From the NCBI GenBank assembly GCA_903813345.2, contig CAIIXF020000009.1:27564740-27628739 (forward strand): DNA of 64,000 bases, written 5' to 3'. The first letter of the stretch is position 1. Every line of letters starts with the position of its first letter. A model generated the notes under the pieces. That model was not told the DNA's origin. It was given only the letters and a program-made list of their open reading frames with translations, and did no database searches. Made by a program: the position numbers and the translations under genes. Source of the DNA: Owenia fusiformis. Taxonomy: Eukaryota; Annelida; Polychaeta; Sabellida; Oweniidae. Below are positions 38,701-46,747 of this stretch, one piece after another.

Positions 38701-41700
38701 GGATAACAATACTTTAAGTTATTGAATGATTTGAAGTGCAATACAGGATATATTCTGTTCGAGAAATTTTGTATTGGAACGAGACAAAGTCGAGTGCCAA
38801 TACAGAATATCGAGACAGAATAAATCCTGTGTTGCACTTCAAATCATTCAATAACGTTTTTATCGTGTGATCCTCTGTATTGCTACTGAGATTGTCCCCT
38901 CCATACCAATATTTTCTGTATTACGACGGAGATGAGGAACGGGGACAACCTCAGTAGCAATACAGATTGGTACAGCACAAGAACTGACCAATCAGAGGGC
39001 TTCATTTTACAGATCATACGATAATTAAAATTATTGAATGGCTTGAAGTGCAATATGAGACCAGTTGCAATACAGGATATATTCTGCTCGAGAAATTCTG
39101 TATTGGAACAGACGAAAATAACATATAGAAATACATCAGTTCCATTAGTTTGTAGTGGATTATTTAGCAATTATTAGAAAGGATCTTACAAAAAATAATA
39201 ACTCAACAAATTACAAATAACAAACTTTGTATGAAAAATCAGCATGGTCGTAAATCATTACAGAAAAGCACAAAAACTAATATAAGATGGTGATATGTAA
39301 TCTGTCAAATTGGTAAATCCTAATTAGGTACTAATAGATATAATGTTCAATCTGCAGTCAAATTCAGCTTGCCGTTGTCATGGGGACGGTGTATACATGA
39401 CACTGTTTATGTGTGTATCCATGATTCTTGTACAGAAGATATGAGAAGTATTTTCTAGTATTCACTTGCGCAATATCGTTTGTAAACCTAATGTCTGTGC
39501 AAAATTCGACTCAATAAAGTTGATGTAATCTAAAAATAGCCCGGATGCATTAGAATTAGTATATATGCAATGAAATTATATGAAATACTGTGTTCTGATT
39601 GGCTGGAATTAGACACACCTTGCATAGCTATGTGTGAATAATCGATATTGAACAGCTACGTATTTACTGGTCCCCGCCTGTTTATAAAGACGTTACGTCT
39701 TATAACAAAATGGATGAACTATACTAAATTTTCATTCTCATCATTTTCACCAAGAAGGAGGTCGATTTGTATCCAATTTTTTACCCGTGTGTTAATTGTA
39801 ACACCTGGTTAATAAAAAGCTAGTCAGTCACCAGCAAATATATCCAGCAGCTCCAATAATCGAGTGAGAACACCTCACTTCAAGAACCAGGTCGTTATCT
39901 GGTGGGTTTCATAACGTCCTGGTGGCTAAATGTGTAATGGCCTATTATCAACATCCTGGTTGCTGAAGTGATTCGATTATTGGAGTCATTGGATGTATAT
40001 ACTCTAAACTGATTCGCTTTTCAGTAACCTGATGCTACTATTAACATAAGGGTAAAGCATTTGGATACAAATCGACATTCTTCTTGGTGAAGATGCTGAA
40101 AATATTGTCCTCCAATGGAAGTTCATCCATAACGTCTTTGTAACCAAGTGGGGACCAGCGGTATTGCAAGAACCTTTGTGTTGAAAATCAACTTTTCAAT
40201 ATTTTCTTCCTTGATCTCCCAAGGCCTCAGTTCTGACTTGTGGATTAGGAAACATTTTCGTATTTTTCAGTTCATAATTTCCGAAGATGGTGCCTGTGGT
40301 TTATGCTATGAGCATTCCCCCTCTGAAGGGATTGCTGTTGTCCGATTGATAGAACATCTATTAGCTTACATGTGAGTATATAAGACATTTGATAAAAGGT
40401 TAACAAACATCTTATAAAATCTTATGGGGATTATATGACACTTCAGAACATGATATAATCCACATTCATCCAAAGCTCTAAGCCAGAGGTTTACTTTGAA
40501 TTAAAATATTTTTGAAGTGGTAGACACTTGTTAATGAATTGTTTGAAAAATAATAGATTTAATCGTATCAATTTATTATCTTCGATTCTTTATCTGTCTT
40601 CATACAAGCAAAACAAGAGCAATAGTCCTATTCGCGTTAGGAAATTACTGGTCATTAACATAAATATTTCCCGCAATGCAACACGATAAAATGGACAATT
40701 TTCTATTGGTCCGCAAAACACAACGTCATAGGCATTATCCCGATCCAACATTAGTACATATGTATACTAATATTCTATAATCCAGACAATAATTAGAAAA
40801 GAAGATGGAAATTCAATTTGCTTCGATTATTTTTCTATGGCGTCTGAGCAAGTTCCGGGAACTGAGCAAGTTCCGGGAAATCTGTGACGTCACTTGAATT
40901 TTAAACTTAGGATTTTGACGATTCTGGTGAATATATTTTTTAAAAACTTGTCAAATGTCTTTATAATGATCATATCTATCGTATGTGCAAATATAATTCA
41001 TGATAAACCTCTAATAAAGTCACAATGCGTCATTGAAAAACACAGCCAATGTTATTCCAATGGGGAAGTGCCCGGATGTTGAGAAAGTTGTACCACGAAA
41101 CTGAACTCTCCAACGCGGAGATAAGAATATTTCGCACATTAAAAGTTAGCGCGTATAGGTATATTCTGTAATACACTGGAATACAATTCTGCACTTCCTC
41201 ATAACATTTAGGGAAGAAAAACGAAAGAGGCGATTACCCAGAATGCATTCCATATGCGAATTGGCCAAGCCAAGAAAACTCCACTGGAAGACAGATGTGC
41301 AGGTCACAAAAGCAATACAACACGCAAAGTACACTTTAGATAAGTATGTTGTAATCTCTTATATCATATTACATCCGTTTTGCAATCGTAAGATGCTCTA
41401 TTATAACGACATTGACCTTCTCTGAAATGATAAAAAGGAAACGTTACCCTTATAAACCATGATTAGTGTGTTATTAATCCAGTCACTCAAGCGATAGCAA
41501 TAGTTCACAAACTTATAAAGTATAAAGAATTAATTAGACAGAATATACAGGATCGTATTACCTTATATATCTTGCCCTTGTTTAGTATAGCTCATTATCT
41601 AATCTAAAGCTCAATGACACTAGGAGTGACGTATTTTCTTTCTTAGAAATGTCAGTTTTGAGTAAGCATAAGCTTTTCACTAGATGAAAACTGGAAAAGT

Positions 41701-44700
41701 AAATACACAATTACCGTATACACCATGCATTTGCTTCCTATTTTACATTGATTCGGTAAAAAATAACATTGCAAGAAATTTTTTATTTATTTTTATTTAT
41801 TTTTATTTATTTATAATCATATTCATTTAGTATTACATTAACAGAGTTGGCACCCATAAAAGGGCATATCAGTGCTAAAATCAAAAGTTGTACAATACAA
41901 AAATATATTACAATTTATATAAATTGAATGAACTAAGAAATACAAGTATAGATATCATGCCAGTTCATGTTATAAAATACAACAATATACAAAAATGCCT
42001 GCACATAAACAGTTCTCATAGCAATTCTCTTAAGGTGTGTCCAGATCATTTTATATAAAGAAATAATTCTATTTGCAGGCTAATAACAACATTAGATCTC
42101 TATTGCTTGAGATTTGAACATTATGGAAAGGACTTCCCCAAATCCCAGAATATGAGTCCGGATTCATTCATTCAACTGGCTTTACAATTGACGTACTACA
42201 AGTAAGTGTATTACATGTTATAAATACCGTTCAAAAGAATCCAATTAAGATTGTCTTATTGGAGCGATTTTTGGAGACATCTTGCACGTATACAATACTA
42301 TAGTTATCAAGTATCTTTCCGTATTTTGGCCCTACAATTTAACAGATTACACTATTAGTCCTCTCAGGCTATATATAATACATAACGTAGAGTGGGTCAA
42401 AACGTCCATATTTCTTATTTTGACATATTCTCATTATGCACGCATGGATTTCAGTGATATGTTCGCAGGAGATGCAACAATGCCTTATACTTGTAGAAGT
42501 AACAAAAAGTTCTAAAGGCAAACCCAATGTCCTGTGTAAAAACCCATAGTCTTACTAATAAAAATGAATCTGTGAACTAAGTTCAAGGTTATTAGAGATT
42601 CTGACTGCCATTTTATTACATATTTAAAAAAAATTATCCCCGAATAGAAAAAATTGACGTTTTTTTGGCCAACCCGCTGGAGAAACATGTGTAGCGCATG
42701 GCGTACTGTTGTTCTGATTGATTTAATATGTAACTCATTCAGAGATTTCAAAGATTTATCAGAACTAAATGTCAGTACATGATTGTTCTATAATTACCTA
42801 CATGGTTTTTAACCTTGGTGTAACTGCGAACGAGTTAAAATCATTCCCAAAGCTGCATTTTCGAATGCAACTTTCGGCTGTCGGCTACCGGATTAACCTA
42901 GTTTTTTATGACCAACTCATTTAAATATGAATGGAGTAATGGCAGGTATTATTCATATCTAAATAAATTACCCATAAATATAGTTGGTTAATCCGGTAGC
43001 CGACAGCCGAAAGTTGCATTCGCGACTACAAGCTTAGTTCTATGTGGGCTTATCACACTGGATATAGCACTAATGTTATAAGCAACATTGTTGACATGGA
43101 ACAGACTTTATTAGTAATTGTTACTCGGTATATGGCATACATTCATGGTTGCGCGGTATTTGTGATACGGGTGAATATGCCATACTCACCTGCGGTATAT
43201 GGCATATTGCGCAGGTGAGTATGCGATATTCCGCAGTGAATATGCGATACATTGATTTCAGTGAATACCCGATACTCACCTGCGGAATATGTCATACTCA
43301 TTTGCGGAATATGCCATATACCGCAGGTGAATATGACATATACCGCAGGTGAAAATGTGATACAGAAAGCCTTGATTTGATTGGTTGCGAGAATCGACTC
43401 TAAATGTAAAACTACGCTGGATTACCAATATAGTTAGTGCGTCGAGTACTAATATATGAATCCTGGATTGACTGAGTAAGTTAATTACGTGAGATTGGTG
43501 ACTGATACTTCTGCTAAGTTGATATATTCGATACACAGAACTGTTGATTCAATAATCATTATAATAATTTATTAAGTTTTACTTGTTCGTTCAATCGATG
43601 CAATTGACAATTGCGTACTTCCGTATCACGTTCTCATTGGTTAGTGTGTATACCATATACCGCAGGTGAATCTGTCATACACCGCAAGTGAATATGCCAT
43701 ATTCGTTGCGGAATATGACATATTTTTGTATCGTGTTTACCGCGTAGCAGTAATAACAGACCTAGTATGTAGTTGAACAAACTTGGCAAAATAGAACATT
43801 TATAATCAACTAAGCTTGTATTCGCGAATGCAACTGTCGGCTACCGGATTAAATGTTGTGGGCAACTCATTTAAATATGAATAGTAACTGCCACTATTCC
43901 AATCATATTTAAATGAATTGCTTATACAATAGTAGGAACCCGGTAGCCAGTAGCCGAACGTTACATTCACGAATTCAATACAAGGTTGGAAATTCAAAAT
44001 CAATGTATTATGGTTTAAAACGATGGTGGAATCGTCTTATTTTATGCATGACGTATACTAACACATATCTCATTGGTCCTTAGGGTGCATGGGTGCCTCG
44101 TGTCCACGTATGAGAGTGCGTCCATCCGGCGTTATAGGAACGGCAGAGTTGATGTAATAAGGTCTGCCCATATGAAAGCCTTGGAGTGGGTGAAAGCTAT
44201 GGTTGGCGAAACTGAATGTGATGTAAGTTAGCCATCAATCATGATGAAAATTAATGTCAGTGGTATAATTATTTCCGTCGAGACATGCTTGCCATACCGA
44301 TCGACCGATAAGTTTAGAGTCACCTCGTCTCATTTATTTCAAGAAGTCAACTTGTAACCAATGTAGTTAAGAAACGGATACTAACTAGGGAAATGAAGAA
44401 TCTGGAAAAAGAGCTGTCATTTTGTATGTATTTATAATGTATCATCATTTTTAGGAATTTAAGCATTGGATTCTGACCAACGTGCTTATACAAGTGCCAA
44501 AATGGGAAATAAGGAAATAAAAAAAACAGTATATGCAATTAAAAAATAATTCAGAGCAAATCCTAAATATCCCAAAATATGAACTTACAAAAAAGGAAAG
44601 GATGTTGAACACTCCCTCACCCATCACGTCTAGTCTTATTTCAACTTATAGTTGTACAATTTTGAGTTGATCACGTGTCTTCCACGTGCGCGTGTATTAT

Positions 44701-46021
44701 GCTTGCACGTGTTTTAAACCCTACAAGTAAACCATGTGAACTAATTAGAAATATGCGGTTTTGGCGTGTGTGTCGTTGTTGTTCCTGAGCCCACGGATGT
44801 CATAATAATGTGAACCTCCATCAAATACGTTCTTTTGTTTGACAAAAATCTCCGACTAAGGGTCGTGTTCCCTATTAAGACCCGCTGACGTATACAGTGT
44901 ATAATGTCACCCCTGTTTTTCAATATATTTCTGCACTATATAAATATAATATAAATATATATAAATAAAATAAATAAATGAATAATATTAACATATGTAT
45001 AGCTCTCATGGAAAAATAAAATAATAAGATACAATGTACTTTCGATTCTGTTATAGGACACCGAGAAGATGAAATTGTTCCGTGAGGCAGTGAGGCACCA
45101 AACGAGGGTTATGACTCAGGTGAACGACTTCAGATCTTTGTTAATTAATCATGATAAATGGTCAACATGCCAAATACAGCACAACACAAAGCACGTTTTA
45201 TGAACTAAATAAACCAAAGTGTTTGTTCAATAGATATATTTTTAGAACATTGGATTTAAAGTTTCGTCATCCTCTTGTTACCTTCTCTTAAAACGTTCAT
45301 TAATTACAAAGTTATTTCAAACAATTCAAGATGCGTAATATAGCGTTTTTCCTGTTTAGGCAATCCTCGGAGAAGGGATAGATAACCATTTACTAGGACT
45401 ACGAGCTGTAGCAACTGAAGTTCTTGGGAGAGAAACACCAGAGATATTTCAGGACCGAACCTTCATAGAGTCGAATCAGTTCATTTTGTCTACCAGTCAG
45501 GTTAGGTTTTATAAACTTTATATTGTGTTTCCGTTTTGTATGATACTCCAAGTATGAAAATAAAACGTAACTTAAAGCTTGTGTTTAAGATCCCATCTAT
45601 AGACTAGAGGCCCTACCTCGTGTTGGAGCTCAATTTTTACTTCCTAAATCTAAGATTGTAAATTGTATTCAAGAGTCAATTTGTAAGACTGCTCGTGAAT
45701 TGCATGCTTTTAAAGTTGATGTTGCCTTCAATACAGGTTCCGACCACAATGGACACGTTTATGTGTTACGGTCCTGTCGTGCACGATGGTTATGGTGTAT
45801 GTTACAATCCACATCCGGGATATATGATATTTGCCGTGACGTCATTCAACCCATGCGACAAGACGAGATCAGATTTTTTCGCCTACACGATAGAAAGCAG
45901 TTTGAGACAGATGAGAGAAGTCTGTTTGAAAGACTATGAAATGAGACTCTCAAGCACGCCAAACGGAAATGCTAGCCATTCTTTGAAAAGTAATGGAACT
46001 CTAAATGGAGTTTCAAAATGA
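20624..46021 (+). CDS. CHAT: Choline O-acetyltransferase, 14 coding exons (gene span)
   Basis: ChAT transfers acetyl from acetyl-CoA to choline in the cytosol of cholinergic neurons. Joined coding exons: 20624-20701, 23685-23879, 24888-25006, 30886-30939, 35677-35857, 36848-37034, 38396-38607, 40271-40371, 41212-41343, 42079-42201, 44084-44222, 45057-45119, 45360-45500, 45737-46021. All introns are GT...AG and phases agree at every junction. The sum is 2,010 nt, 669 residues, close to the animal family length (about 640-750). Family landmarks in order: [13 protein letters not shown] near residue 28, QPLCMNQYY and [12 protein letters not shown] in exon 5, [14 protein letters not shown] across exons 6/7, the catalytic histidine in CYEHSPSEG (His357), a GRVD-IRS basic motif in exon 11, the STS motif (572-574), and [15 protein letters not shown] in the last exon. 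Carnitine acyltransferases share the fold, but these landmarks and the VAChT neighbour make ChAT clear. Confidence 0.96.
23685..23879 (+). CDS. CHAT: ChAT coding exon 2
   Basis: Residues 27-91. Acceptor CTATATTTTAG, donor GTATGT, phase 0 at both ends. Contains [19 protein letters not shown] and [12 protein letters not shown], both matching the N-terminal helical part of the acyltransferase fold. Confidence 0.95.
24888..25006 (+). CDS. CHAT: ChAT coding exon 3
   Basis: Residues 92-130 plus two bases. Acceptor TTTGCTATCTACCAG, donor GTAATG. Contains [21 protein letters not shown], truncated here as [17 protein letters not shown], a conserved ChAT block. Ends in phase 2, matching the next exon. 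Confidence 0.95.
25283..25356. repeat. 74-bp foldback in ChAT intron 3
   Basis: Left arm GGGAATATCCTGTCCACT and right arm AGTGGACAGGATATTCCC are exact reverse complements of 18 bp, and pairing continues inward to GTTCCCT/AGGGAAC. It lies between ChAT exon 3 and the 3' end of the antisense TLR gene. Confidence 0.8.
25552..28437 (-). CDS. Toll-like receptor, intronless CDS
   Basis: A 961-residue pattern-recognition receptor. An N-terminal basic stretch (RRRALKR) and hydrophobic segment (about 13-29) look like a signal peptide or anchor. An LRRNT-type cysteine cluster (Cys55, 64, 68, 70, 82) precedes leucine-rich repeats (about 95-660, for example [12 protein letters not shown]). One LRRCT (Cys665, 667, 684, 695, 716) precedes the single membrane helix (about 720-743), so it is the single-cysteine-cluster type. 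The cytoplasmic TIR domain (about 777-956) has box 1 YSAFVVYN, box 2 [14 protein letters not shown], the [10 protein letters not shown] block and box 3 FW (950-951). The BB-loop proline of vertebrate TLRs is replaced by the GEPI form. Box 1 and box 2 are about 59 residues apart, longer than the usual 25 or so, implying an insertion near 804-840. The gene lies antisense inside ChAT intron 3. The coding region has no intron; a 5' untranslated intron is possible. Confidence 0.95.
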   Translation of the reverse strand: MPFYCRRRALKRVLIGLAVVYVFGLVYLYKESWRNGIEIVQNQKVFQIQPGDNKCNLHHIVMKCPAICTCKSTVDDIKIMDCSYRGLKEVPKGLPDVNHIDLSGNNITELSDDDFIEVSNLFFLNISRNMITHISEKSLAQLSKLRVLNLEGNTNISGHFILPESLIMLSIDVDILDMNIYVLKYLDRLEELRLETNKVVLESDFYRSILKDVPCLHIIILNGRAIRQIPVFMVESYGTNQFKQSRIRADIESGSVTDLSLETYPRIGGYTVGLMLRVIATNKAGIETLTKDGMTYYSVFKIVSLDLSGNNLRQVETGCFNKIKRFDALIFDRNDLNTCIHDLLNNLRYKKVNSLNLAHCGISVPFLNSSFFEPLKKTGVKHLDTSGNNIWRYECNAFMHLAKSLISLNMTNLPNNKSLLQLKRLRALEFDQMIIDNRQSPMSAHFPKSLKRLKVCNLQDHTSTQKPVVISNLPNLESLTICNTLDPLKYQIYNLPKLRELHMIKIGTKLVNVNISDTILDQLHVLVYRNQDRFEGIEFFNMLSKARNLVKLDISQNDFGFLKDTMLSKMVAEIQLDNLKELILAESKFTEKLIVPGLFSGGENIQVLDLSNNMLGVLVDGIFNELKSLEALHLQGNLLTYLDPRNFHGLKKLKYINIEENRFFCDCKLRDFRNWMRKYLETECNTWIQGVHQLCGLPKSMENQTVANYDLSWIDCDHNLQIALVMATLGPLLLLGAIVAILMKYRWHIEYWCLLQRYNRCRSDCCENHTTRKEHYKYSAFVVYNRQDIGWIRTELLPNIDLRENVENVQQTIRDGCPQELLDDIGLYDLNNLPELDPERMLFRLCIHQRDFEVGEPITGNIEECMRNSRRVIMVVSKAYFLSKWCSFEFQMALLKLFEERRSVIILIFLEKPDKEKVPAQMKALMNNITYLQWPWDKHDSGAEKEKELFWMRLKIALSKE
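28438..28800 (-). promoter_or_regulatory. TLR upstream region with possible leader intron
   Basis: On the minus strand a donor-like AAG|GTAAAT lies near 28670 and an acceptor-like TATACTTCCAG lies about 40 bp before the start codon. These could bound a 5' untranslated intron. No TATA box is obvious. Both splice sites are inferred from motif only. Confidence 0.2.
29946..30817. mobile_element. Non-autonomous hAT-like element with 8-bp TSD
   Basis: The ends are TAGAGGTGTAACTCG at left and GAGTTACACCTCTA at right, typical hAT-like termini. The 8 bp ATAATAAG occurs immediately outside both ends (29938-29945 and 30818-30825), the expected hAT target-site duplication. The 872-bp interior has repeated ACTCGAGTT motifs near both ends and no transposase frame. 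It inserted in ChAT intron 3, ending about 70 bp before the microexon. Confidence 0.88.
30886..30939 (+). CDS. CHAT: ChAT coding exon 4 (54-nt microexon)
   Basis: Acceptor CTATTTTCAG, donor GTAAGT. Completes the codon AG|A from exon 3 and encodes [18 protein letters not shown] then TC| of a serine. This block is conserved in animal ChAT (vertebrate FAASLISGVLSYKALLD). It is 54 nt, phase 2 at both ends, so skipping it would keep the frame. Confidence 0.95.
31135..31528. mobile_element. 394-bp element with 26-bp perfect inverted ends
   Basis: The left end AAAGGACGATTCTCGGTTTG continues six more bases and is exactly reverse-complemented at 31503-31528. The interior holds two diverged direct copies of a ~190-bp unit, each with TTATCCCTGCTTC and TTTAATTTGGGTAATATTTC. 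No coding capacity. No clear target duplication was found. It lies in ChAT intron 4. Confidence 0.8.
31672..33709. mobile_element. HINE/Helentron-like element with ~475-bp satellite core, copy 1
   Basis: The left end reads TAACTAGA...TTGAACAAGTTCAA (a small palindrome) followed by AGACTCCAGATT at 31707-31718. The core is about four units of ~475 bp; the marker GATT(C/T)GGATTCCTGAG recurs at 31931, 32378, 32855 and 33330. The last unit changes into a distinct terminal sequence. The same left end follows at once as copy 2. A 5' motif inversely repeated in a 3' hairpin, with internal tandem repeats, is the HINE layout; assignment is inference. Confidence 0.65.
33710..35550. mobile_element. HINE/Helentron-like element, copy 2
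   Basis: Starts TAACTAGATTGGTAAATTG with AGACTCCAGATT at 33745-33756, then a 12-bp minisatellite, then ~475-bp units (markers at 34081, 34559, 35033), the same terminal unit as copy 1, an AAAG run, and two 3' hairpins (35464-35489 and 35520-35546). Each hairpin pairs AGACTCCAGAT with ATCTGGAGTCT, the inverse of the 5' motif. The 3' terminus is duplicated, with about 56 bp between hairpins. No Rep/helicase frame. Lies in ChAT intron 4. Confidence 0.65.
33765..33955. repeat. ~12-bp minisatellite (TAGCTGAGTAGG)
   Basis: Tandem units of GAGTAGGTAGCT/GAGTAAGTAGCT. The open minus-strand frame with repeated LLSY is a by-product of this array. Confidence 0.85.
35677..35857 (+). CDS. CHAT: ChAT coding exon 5
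   Basis: Acceptor CTTTTGTTTCCAG, donor GTATGA. Residues 149-209: [20 protein letters not shown] runs across the junction with exon 4, followed by [15 protein letters not shown] and [18 protein letters not shown], among the most conserved blocks of the family. Ends phase 0. Confidence 0.96.
36364..36703. repeat. 170-bp direct duplication in ChAT intron 5
   Basis: Two head-to-tail copies beginning GATCATGACACCC at 36364 and 36534, differing at a small number of positions. They end about 145 bp before ChAT exon 6. No protein is recognisable in either copy. Confidence 0.9.
36848..37034 (+). CDS. CHAT: ChAT coding exon 6
   Basis: Acceptor AATTTGGTTTCAG, donor GTATGA. Residues 210-271: [30 protein letters not shown] and [18 protein letters not shown]. 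Ends phase 1 with G, completed to GAT (Asp) by exon 7. Confidence 0.95.
38396..38607 (+). CDS. CHAT: ChAT coding exon 7
   Basis: Acceptor TGGTCTCCAG, donor GTATAA. Encodes [20 protein letters not shown], a signature block, then [15 protein letters not shown], a variable loop, and NRWFDKTMQ. Ends phase 0. The upstream sequence is open for some distance but is intronic: the family resumes exactly at the AT of this acceptor. Confidence 0.95.
38719..38854. mobile_element. 136-bp foldback MITE
   Basis: Left arm TTATTGAATGATTTGAAGTG pairs with CACTTCAAATCATTCAATAA at the right end; inner segments around CAATACAGAATAT also pair. A further incomplete copy of one arm occurs at 39025-39115. Confidence 0.85.
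38875..38965. repeat. 91-bp foldback next to the 38.7-kb MITE
   Basis: Left arm CTGTATTGCTACTGAG and right arm CTCAGTAGCAATACAG are exact reverse complements, followed inward by GTCCCC/GGGGAC. It shares the CAATACAG motif with the neighbouring foldback. Confidence 0.8.
39666..40158. mobile_element. ~490-bp foldback element in ChAT intron 7
   Basis: Several blocks occur in reverse order on the other side: CTGGTCCCC with GGGGACCAG, GGATGAAC with GTTCATCC, TCGATTTGTATCCAA with TTGGATACAAATCGA, and CTCCAATAATCGA with TCGATTATTGGAG. The arms span nearly the whole element. It ends about 110 bp before ChAT exon 8. Confidence 0.8.
40271..40371 (+). CDS. CHAT: ChAT coding exon 8 (catalytic histidine)
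   Basis: Acceptor CGTATTTTTCAG, donor GTGAGT. Encodes [20 protein letters not shown] then [13 protein letters not shown] and AT of a methionine codon. The histidine in YEHSP (His357) is the general base of the choline/carnitine acyltransferase family. Ends phase 2. Confidence 0.96.
41212..41343 (+). CDS. CHAT: ChAT coding exon 9
   Basis: Acceptor CATAACATTTAG, donor GTATGT. Completes AT|G, then [20 protein letters not shown] (a basic, variable loop) and [20 protein letters not shown], matching the vertebrate LPAPRRLRWKCSPE region. Ends phase 2. Confidence 0.93.
   Translation, partial: GRKTKEAITQNAFHMRIGQAKKTPLEDRCAGHKSNTTRKVHFR
41780..41814. repeat. (TTTATTTA)n microsatellite
   Basis: A short run of TTTATTTATTTT units in ChAT intron 9. 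Confidence 0.7.
42079..42201 (+). CDS. CHAT: ChAT coding exon 10
   Basis: Acceptor CTATTTGCAG, donor GTAAGT. Encodes [19 protein letters not shown] and [16 protein letters not shown], the vertebrate FDNYGKTFIKK...SPDAFIQVALQLAFYR block. Phase 2 at both ends. Confidence 0.96.
42856..43027. mobile_element. MITE family 1, copy B
   Basis: The inverted ends match over 37 bp without a mismatch: CGAATGCAACTTTCGGCTGT and onward to GATTAACC at left, reverse-complemented at right. The inner CTCATTTAAATATGA pair is present as in copies A and C. Lies in ChAT intron 10. Confidence 0.88.
43150..43360. repeat. ~20-bp repeat array in both orientations
   Basis: Units of the type CCGCAGGTGAATATGACATA occur head-to-tail and inverted. 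A second, smaller cluster lies at 43650-43725. Both clusters fall between MITE copies B and C. Confidence 0.75.
43814..43985. mobile_element. MITE family 1, copy C
   Basis: Begins CTTGTATTCGCGAATGCAAC and ends with the diverged reverse complement GAATTCAATACAAG; inner TTTAAATATGA/TCATATTTAAA pair present. About 790 bp after copy B, same intron. Confidence 0.85.
44084..44222 (+). CDS. CHAT: ChAT coding exon 11
   Basis: Acceptor TTGGTCCTTAG, donor GTAAGT. Encodes [20 protein letters not shown] then [19 protein letters not shown], including the conserved basic GRVD-IRS motif next to the active site. Ends phase 0. Confidence 0.96.
45057..45119 (+). CDS. CHAT: ChAT coding exon 12
   Basis: 63 nt, phase 0 at both ends: [20 protein letters not shown] plus Q. 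Acceptor TTCTGTTATAG, donor GTGAAC. Matches the vertebrate KLLLLKDAIRAQTAYT region. Confidence 0.92.
45360..45500 (+). CDS. CHAT: ChAT coding exon 13
   Basis: Acceptor TTTTTCCTGTTTAG, donor GTTAGG. Encodes [20 protein letters not shown] and ends [10 protein letters not shown], holding the conserved Ser-Thr-Ser motif. Phase 0 at both ends. Confidence 0.95.
45737..46021 (+). CDS. CHAT: ChAT coding exon 14 (terminal)
   Basis: Acceptor CTTCAATACAG, stop TGA. Encodes [39 protein letters not shown] and a non-conserved polar tail rich in Ser/Asn. The tail resembles the loosely conserved ChAT C-terminus. A canonical AATAAA is not obvious in the next few hundred bases. Confidence 0.96.
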   Translation, partial: VPTTMDTFMCYGPVVHDGYGVCYNPHPGYMIFAVTSFNPCDKTRSDFFAYTIESSLRQMREVCLKDYEMRLSSTPNGNASHSLKSNGTLNGVSK

Positions 46022-46747
46022 TGGAATGACGAGGCAGATGTTAGAATAACGGTGAATATTAGAAGCTGATACATAGTTGCAAACGATTTTTTAAATTAAC
46101 TAAACCATTTTACGTACAATTATTTTATGAAGCATTTAAATTTGTAATTCTATCCGGAATTTAAATGGGCAAGAATTACTTATCAAGAATAAGTAGTAGC
46201 CACGTGATTAATAGTGTTTTACGACCAATCGCTGAGGATGATATGACGTGACGTATGTCTGTAATTCATTTCTACATGAAGAATAATGATCTTGGTATGA
46301 TTGGAAGTTATGATATAATTAACAAATTGGTATCTCAATTAAAGAAATCCTATGAAGAAATATATGGGGATTTTCATGATGTACTATTTAAAGAACACAA
46401 TTGTATACCAGTGGTACATGTAGACTAAAGGGTGTAAATGCCAGTTCCAAACAGTTCCGTAACAAGAGGAGCGTTGACTGGTATTTTGTAATGATCTCAT
46501 TGATGACCTTAAAAGTTCAAAAATTCTCAATTGTCACATTAATATTTTACGTATTTTGAGTCTGTCAAATGTTATAAAATTATCTAATATAATAACTGTC
46601 ATTTAATTTGAATACTGATTAGGATAATTCACATTTCATTTTAAAGCACAATTTTCATATTCTTGTCGCCAATAAGTTCCATGCTAGAAATTGTAAGCAT
46701 GTAAGCATTTAATTTTCAGATCTGTCACATTTGGTAACATTAGCACT

